Positions 6,784-14,600 of a stretch of 15,595 bases of DNA are shown here, in pieces (position 1 is the first letter of the stretch; every line of letters begins with the position of its first letter). A program made the position numbers and the translations under genes. The notes under the pieces were generated by a model. It was not told the origin of the DNA. It saw only the letters and a program-made list of their open reading frames with translations, and made no database searches. This stretch comes from JAAZFZ01 sp035647435 (GTDB lineage: Bacteria; Bacillota; Clostridia; Oscillospirales; Acutalibacteraceae): positions 1 to 15,595 of the forward strand of contig DASRNM010000086.1 in NCBI GenBank assembly GCA_035647435.1. Reading direction: 5' to 3'.

Positions 6784-7254
6784 TTACCACCTGAAATGTG
6801 CAAAAGCCTTGTTTGCCTCTGCCATCTTGTGGGTATCCTCACGTTTTTTGAATGCTGAACCTGTCGAGTTGACTGCATCCAAAATCTCATTTGCGAGTCT
6901 TTCCTTCATCGTTCTTTCGGAACGCTGACGGCTGTAAAGAGTAATCCAACGCAGACCTAAAGTCTGCCTTCTTTCGGGGCGAACATCAATTGGCACCTGA
7001 TAAGTTGCACCGCCGACACGGCGTGCCTTAACTTCAAGCAGGGGCATGACATTCTCCATTGCGGCCTCAAAAACCTCAAGAGGTTCTTTGCCTGATTTTT
7101 CTTTGATGATCCCAAAAGCATCATACACAATCCTTTGTGCGACACCCCTTTTGCCATCATACATAATGCTATTAATCAATCGCGTTACGAGCTTTGATTT
7201 GTAAAGCGGATCTGGCAAAACGTCTCGTTTTGCTATTTGGCCTCTTCTTGGCAC
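6784..7254 (-). CDS. rpsG: Ribosomal protein S7 (GTG start)
   Basis: S7 nucleates assembly of the 30S head by binding the 3' major domain of 16S rRNA and lines the E site. In several bacteria it also represses its own operon. The 156-residue product starts with the conserved PRRGQIAKRDVLPDPLYKS, contains EVKARRVGGATYQVP and VRPERR, and ends in the conserved AHFRW. The start is a GTG (7254-7252): AAGGAGGG lies seven nt upstream and the protein then begins exactly as family members do. ATG codons further upstream in frame (7272 and 7320) would place the SD inside the gene and add unconserved residues. It lies 156 nt after rpsL, an unusually long and structured spacer, and 50 nt before fusA. Confidence 0.97.
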   Translation of the reverse strand: MPRRGQIAKRDVLPDPLYKSKLVTRLINSIMYDGKRGVAQRIVYDAFGIIKEKSGKEPLEVFEAAMENVMPLLEVKARRVGGATYQVPIDVRPERRQTLGLRWITLYSRQRSERTMKERLANEILDAVNSTGSAFKKREDTHKMAEANKAFAHFRW

Positions 7255-7261
7255 TTCGCTT

Positions 7262-7269
7262 CCCTCCTT
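7262..7269 (-). promoter_or_regulatory. SD that fixes the GTG start of rpsG
   Basis: AAGGAGGG on the minus strand is seven nt from the GTG at 7254. It lies within the codons that an ATG at 7272 would translate, so it argues against that earlier start. Confidence 0.85.
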
Positions 7270-7316
7270 CATAGTAATGATATCATAGGTACTCGAGTGA
7301 CAAAATTCCCGTTGCG

Positions 7317-7354
7317 CCAATGGAGAGGCGTATATATATACACTCTCACATCGG
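7317..7354 (-). promoter_or_regulatory. 15-bp imperfect hairpin in the rpsL-rpsG spacer, candidate S7 control element
   Basis: In minus-strand RNA, CCGAUG (7354-7349) pairs with CAUUGG (7322-7317). GAGA pairs with UCUC inside it, then GUGUA pairs with UACGC around a UAUAUA loop. One bulged U and one bulged C interrupt the stem. Two of the 15 pairs are G-U and would be A-C mismatches in the opposite strand, which points to folding of the mRNA. In E. coli the rpsL-rpsG spacer is where S7 represses the str operon. A comparable role here is inference from position. Confidence 0.55.
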
Positions 7355-7358
7355 TGAA

Positions 7359-7377
7359 AAGCAGATTAGCACTGCTT
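7359..7377 (-). promoter_or_regulatory. Second hairpin in the rpsL-rpsG spacer
   Basis: AAGCAG and CTGCTT form a perfect 6-bp stem with a 7-nt loop on the minus strand, 4 nt upstream of the 15-bp hairpin. It partly overlaps a 12-bp palindrome (CTTGCATGCAAG, 7375-7386), so the two can compete. It is probably part of the same structured spacer. Confidence 0.4.
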
Positions 7378-7410
7378 GCATGCAAGAAGATTCTGTCTTT
7401 TAAAATAGTG

Positions 7411-7833
7411 TTACTTTTTGGCTGTTTTCGGACGCTTAGCGCCATACTTTGAACGGGACTGCATCCTACCACTTACACCCTGTGTGTCAAGCGTACCACG
7501 AATAATATGGTAACGTACACCGGGCAAGTCCTTAACACGACCACCGCGAATCATAACGACCGAGTGTTCCTGAAGGTTGTGACCGACACCGGGAATGTAA
7601 GCTGAAACCTCAAGGCCGTTTGTCAAACGAACCCTTGCGATCTTTCTAAGTGCGGAATTGGGCTTTTTAGGTGTTGCTGTCTTGACTGCTGTGCAAACGC
7701 CGCGCTTTTGCGGAGAATTCTGGTCAGTCATGATGTTCCTTTTGGAATTCAATCCTTTACCCAATGCGGGAGCCGTTTCCTTCTTTTCAATCGTCTTTCT
7801 TCCATTGCGGACAAGCTGATTAAAGGTTGGCAA
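7411..7833 (-). CDS. rpsL: Ribosomal protein S12 (TTG start)
   Basis: S12 sits at the 30S decoding centre and influences accuracy of tRNA selection. The 140-residue product matches the longer Firmicutes form and begins PTFNQLVRNGRKT after the initiator Met. Conserved segments are SPQKRGVCT (40-48), TPKKPNSALRK (54-64), GHNLQEHSVV (84-93) and GGRVKDLPGVRYH (97-109). Lysines in PKKPNS and KDLPG, whose changes give streptomycin resistance in other bacteria, are unaltered. The start is a TTG (7833-7831) with AAAGGAG eight nt upstream. An ATG within this spacing is out of frame, and an in-frame ATG at 7917 would add 28 unconserved residues across the leader hairpin. It is the first gene after a strong promoter and structured leader, and heads rpsL-rpsG-fusA-tuf. 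Confidence 0.97.
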   Translation of the reverse strand: MPTFNQLVRNGRKTIEKKETAPALGKGLNSKRNIMTDQNSPQKRGVCTAVKTATPKKPNSALRKIARVRLTNGLEVSAYIPGVGHNLQEHSVVMIRGGRVKDLPGVRYHIIRGTLDTQGVSGRMQSRSKYGAKRPKTAKK

Positions 7834-7841
7834 ATCAACAT

Positions 7842-7848
7842 CTCCTTT
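7842..7848 (-). promoter_or_regulatory. SD that fixes the TTG start of rpsL
   Basis: AAAGGAG on the minus strand is eight nt from the TTG at 7833. The ATG at 7840-7838 is both too close to it and in the wrong frame. Together with the conserved PTFNQLV N-terminus this supports initiation at TTG. Confidence 0.85.
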
Positions 7849-7871
7849 CTTAAATAATAATGTATGTGTAT

Positions 7872-7892
7872 ATTCCCGAAATAAACGGGAAT
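7872..7892 (-). promoter_or_regulatory. Leader hairpin 2 upstream of rpsL
   Basis: ATTCCCG and CGGGAAT form a perfect 7-bp stem with a 7-nt loop. It is about 24 nt upstream of the rpsL SD and 7 nt downstream of the larger leader hairpin. There is no T-run after it, so it is not an intrinsic terminator. It is likely part of the rpsL leader fold. Confidence 0.5.
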
Positions 7893-7899
7893 TTTCAAA

Positions 7900-7942
7900 G
7901 CGATGGATTTTAAACAAATTTATTTTATCTAAAATCCACCGC
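7900..7942 (-). promoter_or_regulatory. Leader hairpin 1 upstream of rpsL (13 bp)
   Basis: In minus-strand RNA the 13 nt at 7942-7930 pair without interruption with 7912-7900, including one G-U pair that would be A-C in the other strand. The loop is 17 nt. No U-tract follows (UUUGAAAA), so it is not a terminator. Its 5' arm overlaps an alternative stem, CGCTG (7957-7953) with CAGCG (7944-7940), at the predicted 5' end of the transcript, so two folds can compete. This may be an operon-control element, but the ligand is unknown. Confidence 0.55.
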
Positions 7943-7961
7943 TGAAAAACAACAGCGTGTT

Positions 7962-7991
7962 ATTTTACCACGAAGGTAAATATTTTGTCAA
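7962..7991 (-). promoter_or_regulatory. Predicted strong promoter of the rpsL-rpsG-fusA-tuf operon
   Basis: The minus strand carries a perfect TTGACA (7991-7986), 18 nt, and TAAAAT (7967-7962, 5 of 6). It begins 28 nt after the rpoC stop codon. Transcription would start near 7955, giving a leader of about 120 nt before the rpsL TTG. No terminator separates it from rpoC, so read-through from rpoBC may also contribute. Confidence 0.8.
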
Positions 7992-8018
7992 CACATTTCG
8001 CAAATTAATTATAAGTTT

Positions 8019-11000
8019 TTATGCTAACTCATCATATTCTATTCTCTCAGGCCTAAGCACAACATCACTGTAGCATTTCATGCCTGTACCTGATGGCAAC
8101 AATTTACCAATAATTACATTTTCTTTTAACCCTATCAACGGGTCACTCTTGCCCTTTATTGCGGCATCTGTAAGCACACGAGTGGTCTCTTGGAAAGATG
8201 CGGCAGAAAGGAATGAGTCGGTTGCGAGAGAAGCTTTGGTTATACCCATAAGAGTCGGTATACATGTTGCAAGCTTTGGCTCTTCGCCTTTTGCTTTAGC
8301 TTCCTTCTGAATTCTTTCGTTTTCATCAAGGAATTCGCGTTTTTCGACTATCGCACTCGGAAGGAATTTTGAATCTCCCGGTTCAACAACTCTTAGCTTT
8401 CTCATCATCTGTCTAACAATGACTTCTATATGCTTATCGTTGATATCAACGCCCTGCATTCTGTAAGTTCTCTGAACCTCTCTGATAAGATAATCATGAA
8501 CTGCATGAACACCAAGAACGGCAAGGATGTCATGTGGGTTTCTCGCGCCCTCCGTTAGTGTATCTCCCTTTTTGACTTTTTGGCCTTTTTGAACCTTTAG
8601 GCGGAATCCATAAGGGATAAGATACGTTCTTTCGTCCACTTCATCATCTGTTTTTTGTGTCACAACAGCATGGTTGTTTCTCTTAATTTCTCTGAAGGAT
8701 ATCTCGCCATCGATCTCACTGATAATTGCGAGTGTTTTCGGCTTGCGTGCCTCGAACAACTCCTCAATTCTGGGGAGACCTTCTGTGATATCGGACTGAT
8801 CCTTTGTTCCACCTGTGTGAAAAGTTCTCATCGTCAGCTGTGTGCCGGGCTCGCCAATTGACTGGGCGGCAATAATACCAACTGCTTCACCGACGGTTAC
8901 AGGGTCACCAGTTGCAAGGTTTGCACCGTAGCACTTGATACAGACACCGTGCTCGGCATTACAAGTAAGCAACGAACGAATTTTTACTTTTGCAAGGCTA
9001 TTTTCGTCCTCTTTGTCTTTGGCAATATCTTCTGCATGCTTAGCGTAAACGTATTTTGCAACTCTGTCGGCGTCATTTTCCTTCATCATCATGTCTTTGC
9101 CCATTATAAGCTCGCCCGTTCCTTCATTGACTATATCTCCAAAAAGATAACGGCCAGTCAGACGCTCGGTGAGCGAAACAATCTTGCGTTTTCCGTCATA
9201 TAAATCATATACGTCAATTCCGTCTTCACACCCACAATCCTCTCTACGGATAATAATGTCCTGAGAAACGTCAACAAGACGCCTTGTGAGATAGCCTGAG
9301 TCGGCTGTTCTTAAAGCGGTATCCGCCAAGCCCTTACGTGCACCACGTGAAGAAATGAAATATTCAAGTATATTCAAGCCCTCACGGTAATTTGAACGGA
9401 TTGGAACTTCAATCGTTTTACCGGAAGTGTTCGCAATAAGACCACGCATACCGGCAAGCTGCCTTAACTGGCTGTCGTTGCCACGTGCTCCTGAATCAAG
9501 CATCATGTTAATAGGATTGAATCTATCAAAGTTTTGTTTAAGTTGAACAGCAACTTCCTTTGTGCAATCTTCCCATGTTTCAATAACACGGTCAGAGCGC
9601 TCCTCGTCGGAAATAAGACCATTTTCATAATAATCTGTAATGTTTAGAATCTGCTTCTCGGCTTTTTCGATAAGCTCTGCCTTTTGCGGAGGTATTGTTG
9701 CGTCGCAAACAGCAACGGTTATACCACTGCGTGTTGAGAAGCGAAAACCCTGGTCTTTAATCTGGTCGAGCAATACGGCCGTAACCGTTGTGCCGTGAAC
9801 TTTTATGCAACGGTCAATGATTTTGCCAAGCATAGATTTGTTGACAAGAAAATCAACCTCAAGCTTGAACTGGTTATCAAAATTGTCACGTTCGACAAAC
9901 CCCAAATCCTGCGGTATTGGGTCATTAAATAAAACTCTGCCATATGTCGTTTCGATAAGACTTGAAACCTTTTCACCGTTTATTTCTTTTGTCATTCGGA
10001 TTTTGCACATTGCATGAAGGCCTAAATCGCCTTCGTCATATGCCATTGCTGCCTCATTAACGTCACGGAACACTTTACCTTCACCCGGCTCGCCCGGCTT
10101 TAAAAGTGTTAAATAATAAGAACCCAAAACCATGTCCTGAGTCGGAACTGTGACTGGTCGGCCGTCTGAAGGCTTGAGCAAATTGTTTGCCGCAAGCATA
10201 AGGAAACGAGCCTCCGCCTGAGCCTCCGCCGAAAGCGGAACATGAACAGCCATCTGGTCACCGTCAAAGTCGGCGTTAAATGCAGTACATACAAGGGGAT
10301 GAAGTTTTATAGCTCTACCCTCGACCAAAACAGGTTCAAAAGCCTGAATGCCGAGCCTATGGAGTGTTGGAGCACGGTTCAACATAACCGGATGGTCCTT
10401 GATAACTATTTCAAGCGCATCCCAAACAGCGGGGTTTGAGCGTTCGACCATTTTACGAGCGGACTTAACATTGTTTGAAACCTCTGTTTCAACGAGTCGT
10501 TTCATAACAAAAGGTTTGAACAGCTCAAGTGCCATTTCTTTCGGAAGGCCACATTGGTACAACTTCAATTCAGGGCCAACAACGATAACAGAACGGCCGG
10601 AGTAGTCAACACGCTTGCCCAAAAGGTTTTGCCTAAATCTACCTTGCTTACCCTTGAGCATATCGGAAAGCGACTTGAAAGCCCTGTTGTTTGGGCCCGT
10701 AACAGGTCTGCCTCTTCTGCCGTTGTCAACAAGTGCGTCAACAGCCTCTTGCAACATTCTTTTTTCGTTTCTGATAATTATTTCGGGCGCACCAAGGTCA
10801 AGAAGTTTCTTGAGCCTATTGTTTCTGTTTATAACTCTGCGATATAAGTCGTTAAGGTCAGATGTTGCAAAACGACCGCCGTCAAGTTGCACCATAGGTC
10901 TGATTTCAGGCGGAATAACTGGAAGTGCATCTAAAATCATCCATTCGGGTTTGTTGCCCGATTTACGAAAAGCCTCAACTACCTCAAGCCTTTTAAGAAG

Positions 11001-11612
11001 CTTTGCTCTTTTCTGCCCTGTGGCAGCTTCTAAATCTTCTCTTAGCTTAACAGAAAGAGTGTCCAATTCAATGGATGCAAGCAGTTCCTTAACTGCCTCG
11101 GCGCCCATTCCCGCCTTGAAGTCATCTTCATAGCGCTCATGGAACTCCGCATAATCTTTCTCATCCAAAACCTGATACTTTACCAGGGGAGTATCGCCCG
11201 GATCAATTACTATATACATTGAAAAGTATAAAACACTTTCAAGGTTTCTGGGTGAAACGTCGAGCATTAAGCTCATTCTTGAGGGAATGCCCTTAAAGTA
11301 CCAAATATGTGAAACGGGTGCGGCAAGCTCAATGTGTCCCATTCTTTCGCGACGGACCTTGGCTTTTGTGATTTTAACACCGCAACGCTCACAAATTTTG
11401 TCTTTGTATCTCATTCTTTTGTATTTACCGCAATGACACTCCCAGTCCTTTGCCGGGCCGAAAATCTTTTCGCAAAAAAGTCCGTCCTTTTCTGGTTTGA
11501 GTGTGCGGTAATTTATCGTTTCGGGCTTTTTAACCTCACCATATGACCATTCCCTAATTTTCTCAGGTGAGGAAAGACCGATTCTAATTGATTCAAAGGT
11601 ATTGTTTTCCAT
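8019..11612 (-). CDS. rpoC: DNA-directed RNA polymerase subunit beta'
   Basis: This is the catalytic half of RNA polymerase, pairing with beta to form the active site and nucleic-acid channel. The product has 1197 residues, normal for Firmicutes and lacking the large proteobacterial C-terminal insertion. The first zinc site is Cys59, Cys61, Cys74 and Cys77. The active-site NADFDGDQ motif is at 446-453, with three aspartates that bind Mg2+. The bridge-helix region is about 747-781. The second zinc site is Cys793, Cys884, Cys891 and Cys894, and the trigger-loop segment with QLTMRTFHTGG is about 915-935. The start has only a weak SD (AAGGGG, eight nt upstream), and the gene begins 41 nt after rpoB. 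That suggests translation coupled to, or at least sharing the mRNA of, rpoB. No terminator follows the gene. Confidence 0.99.
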   Translation of the reverse strand: MENNTFESIRIGLSSPEKIREWSYGEVKKPETINYRTLKPEKDGLFCEKIFGPAKDWECHCGKYKRMRYKDKICERCGVKITKAKVRRERMGHIELAAPVSHIWYFKGIPSRMSLMLDVSPRNLESVLYFSMYIVIDPGDTPLVKYQVLDEKDYAEFHERYEDDFKAGMGAEAVKELLASIELDTLSVKLREDLEAATGQKRAKLLKRLEVVEAFRKSGNKPEWMILDALPVIPPEIRPMVQLDGGRFATSDLNDLYRRVINRNNRLKKLLDLGAPEIIIRNEKRMLQEAVDALVDNGRRGRPVTGPNNRAFKSLSDMLKGKQGRFRQNLLGKRVDYSGRSVIVVGPELKLYQCGLPKEMALELFKPFVMKRLVETEVSNNVKSARKMVERSNPAVWDALEIVIKDHPVMLNRAPTLHRLGIQAFEPVLVEGRAIKLHPLVCTAFNADFDGDQMAVHVPLSAEAQAEARFLMLAANNLLKPSDGRPVTVPTQDMVLGSYYLTLLKPGEPGEGKVFRDVNEAAMAYDEGDLGLHAMCKIRMTKEINGEKVSSLIETTYGRVLFNDPIPQDLGFVERDNFDNQFKLEVDFLVNKSMLGKIIDRCIKVHGTTVTAVLLDQIKDQGFRFSTRSGITVAVCDATIPPQKAELIEKAEKQILNITDYYENGLISDEERSDRVIETWEDCTKEVAVQLKQNFDRFNPINMMLDSGARGNDSQLRQLAGMRGLIANTSGKTIEVPIRSNYREGLNILEYFISSRGARKGLADTALRTADSGYLTRRLVDVSQDIIIRREDCGCEDGIDVYDLYDGKRKIVSLTERLTGRYLFGDIVNEGTGELIMGKDMMMKENDADRVAKYVYAKHAEDIAKDKEDENSLAKVKIRSLLTCNAEHGVCIKCYGANLATGDPVTVGEAVGIIAAQSIGEPGTQLTMRTFHTGGTKDQSDITEGLPRIEELFEARKPKTLAIISEIDGEISFREIKRNNHAVVTQKTDDEVDERTYLIPYGFRLKVQKGQKVKKGDTLTEGARNPHDILAVLGVHAVHDYLIREVQRTYRMQGVDINDKHIEVIVRQMMRKLRVVEPGDSKFLPSAIVEKREFLDENERIQKEAKAKGEEPKLATCIPTLMGITKASLATDSFLSAASFQETTRVLTDAAIKGKSDPLIGLKENVIIGKLLPSGTGMKCYSDVVLRPERIEYDELA

Positions 11613-11653
11613 GCATTATGCCCCTTTTTCAATTATTTTGACGAATTTGATTT

Positions 11654-14600
11654 TTATTGATTGAGGTCGTCTTTCTCAATTGTGTCGTCTTCAAGGCTAT
11701 CTTCGGTTCCATCATCGTCAACTAAATCATCATTTTCGTCAAAATCTTCACTTGTTGAATTTTCAATTTCTTTAGCTTCGTCTGCAGGTTTATCTTCTTT
11801 TTCAGGCACCACAACATTGCCCTTTTCATCTTCAAGGATAAAGCCTTCGGCTGTTGCCGCATCGTTGACATGAGTGAATACCTTGTCGTCGCCTGCGCCT
11901 AAACCGACTTCTTCGTTTTCAAAGCTTTGCTTCATGTCAATTTCTTCGCCATCGCTGTTAAGCACCTTAACATCAAGGCAAAGTGACTGCATCTCTTTAA
12001 TGAGAACCTTAAATGACTCCGGTATGCCTGGCTGAGGAACATTCTTGCCCTTAACTATTGCTTCATAAGTTTTCACACGGCCGACAACATCATCCGACTT
12101 AACGGTGAGTATTTCTTGAAGTGTGTAAGCTGCTCCGTATGCTTCAAGTGCCCAAACTTCCATCTCACCAAAACGCTGACCACCAAATTGCGCTTTACCG
12201 CCAAGGGGTTGCTGCGTAACAAGAGAATAAGGGCCTGTTGAACGGGCGTGAATTTTGTCATCAACAAGATGCAAAAGCTTGAGGAAGTACATGATCCCGA
12301 CCGTTACGTGGTTGTCAAACTTACGGCCTGTTCTGCCATCAATCAAAACTGACTTTCCGCTTTCATCTATTCCTGCCTCTTTAAGTGCTTTGACTATGTC
12401 ACTTTCTTGGGCACCGTCAAAAACGGGTGTCATTATTTTATAACCCATATGTCTTGCTGCAAAACCGAGGTGGACTTCAAGAACCTGACCGATATTCATT
12501 CGGGAAGGAACGCCAAGTGGGTTAAGAAGTATGTCGAGCGGAGTACCGTCTTCAAGGAATGGCATGTCCTCCTGCGGAAGTATTCTGGAAACAACGCCCT
12601 TGTTGCCGTGACGGCCTGCCATTTTATCACCGACAGATAGCTTGCGCTTCTGAGCAATATAGCAGCGAACAACCTTATTCACACCCGGTGAAAGCTCGTC
12701 ACTGTTTTCTCTTGTGAAAACTTCAACATTTACAACAATTCCGTATTCTCCGTGTGGCACTTTTAAAGATGTGTCTCTGACCTCTTTAGCTTTTTCACCA
12801 AAGATTGCACGAAGAAGTCTTTCTTCTGCGGTCAGCTCTGTTTCTCCCTTAGGAGTTACCTTGCCAACAAGTATATCGCCTGAATGAACCTCCGCACCGA
12901 TTCGGATTATTCCGTCTTCGTCCAAATCCTTGAGTGCGTCATCGCCTATATTCGGGATATCTCTTGTAATATCTTCGGGGCCAAGTTTTGTGTCTCTGGC
13001 TTCGATTTCATATTCTTCAATATGGATAGATGTATAAACATCGTCTCTAACAATCTTTTCATTGACAAGAACAGCATCTTCGTAGTTGTAGCCCTCCCAT
13101 GTCATGAAGCCGATAAGGGCATTCTTGCCGAGGCTTATCTCCCCGTTATCGGTTGCGGGTCCGTCTGCTATAACTTGGTTTGTCTCAACCCTTTCACCGA
13201 TATTGACAATCGGGCGCTGGTTAATACATGTGCCCTGGTTCGAACGCATAAATTTTGTTAGCCTATATGTGTCGCTCTCGCCATTGTCGGCAAGAATAAC
13301 AATTTTATCAGCACTTACATTTGTAATCACGCCAGCCTGTTTGCACATGATGACAACACCGGAATCGACAGCAGCCTTGTATTCCATGCCTGTGCCGACA
13401 ATCGGTGACTCTGTCTTTAACAGTGGCACTGCTTGCCTTTGCATGTTTGAACCCATCAATGCTCTGTTAGCATCATCGTTCTCAAGGAAGGGTATCATTG
13501 ACGTTGCGACGGATACAACCATTTTTGGTGAAACGTCCATAAAGTCAGCTTTTGAGTTGTCAACCTCAAGGAATTCGTCACGATAACGGGCATTTACCCT
13601 TGAGTTTTGGAATCGCCCTTTACCGTCAAGAGGCTCGTTAGCCTGCGCAACAATAAAATCGTCCTCAACATCAGCCGTCATATAAAGGACCTCATCGAGC
13701 ACAACACCTGTCTTTTTATTAACCTTACGGTAGGGTGCTTCAATAAAGCCATATTCATTAATCCTTGCAAAGGTTGCAAGGTATGAAATCAAACCGATAT
13801 TCGGGCCTTCAGGGGTTTCAATCGGACACATACGGCCATAATGGCTGTAGTGAACATCTCGAACCTCAAAGCCTGCTCTATCTCTTGAAAGACCGCCTGG
13901 GCCGAGTGCCGAAAGACGACGCTTATGAGTTAGTTCGGCAAGCGGATTTGTCTGGTCCATAAATTGTGAAAGCGGAGATGAACCGAAAAACTCTTTAATT
14001 GACATGAGAACGGGGCGGATATTAATGAGGGTTTGAGGTGTGATCTTATCCTCGTCCTCCTGCGACTGTAGAGTCATTCTTTCTTTAACAATTCTTTCCA
14101 TCCTTGCAATACCGATACGGAACTGATTTTGCAACAGCTCACCAACGGAACGGATTCGACGATTACCTAAATGGTCAATATCATCAGTGGAGCCTATTCC
14201 GTGTGCAAGGCAATTTATATAGTTAATTGAAGCATATATATCGTCAATTATAATGTGCTTTGGTATCAAATCATCACAACGCTCATCGAGCACAGCAAGA
14301 AAACTCTCTTTGCTCTCATATTCACCAGAAAGAATTTCCTGAAGAATGTTGAAGCGCACCTTTTCGTTGATTCCGTAATTTTCAAGCTCTTCTTTTGAGA
14401 TTTTAAAGTTCGAAGGAATAAAGTCTTCTATATCAACCATTTGGTTTGATGCAATTTTGACTTCATGCCCAGCTTCAGCTTTGACAAAAGCAAACTTTAT
14501 GCCGTTTTGCTCCATCTCATAGGCCTTTTCACGGGTAATTACCTCGCCGGGTTCGGCAAGAATTTCACCTGTTACTTCACTAATAATAGGTTGAGTAACC

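Noticed and set aside
7834..7917. N-terminal extension of S12 from an ATG at 7917
   Set aside because: It would translate through the leader hairpins and the SD, and the family begins at the PTFNQLV segment.
7900..7942. The 13-bp rpsL leader hairpin as a transcription terminator or attenuator
   Set aside because: The stem is followed by UUUGAAAA rather than a U-tract, so it does not fit intrinsic termination.
10615..11133. Open frame of 172 codons on the plus strand opposite rpoC
   Set aside because: It lies fully antisense to conserved beta' sequence, is rich in Ser and Leu as expected of a shadow frame, and has no SD or family resemblance.
13104..13586. Open frame of 160 codons on the plus strand opposite rpoB
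   Set aside because: It is antisense to the conserved beta core with no independent evidence of coding.
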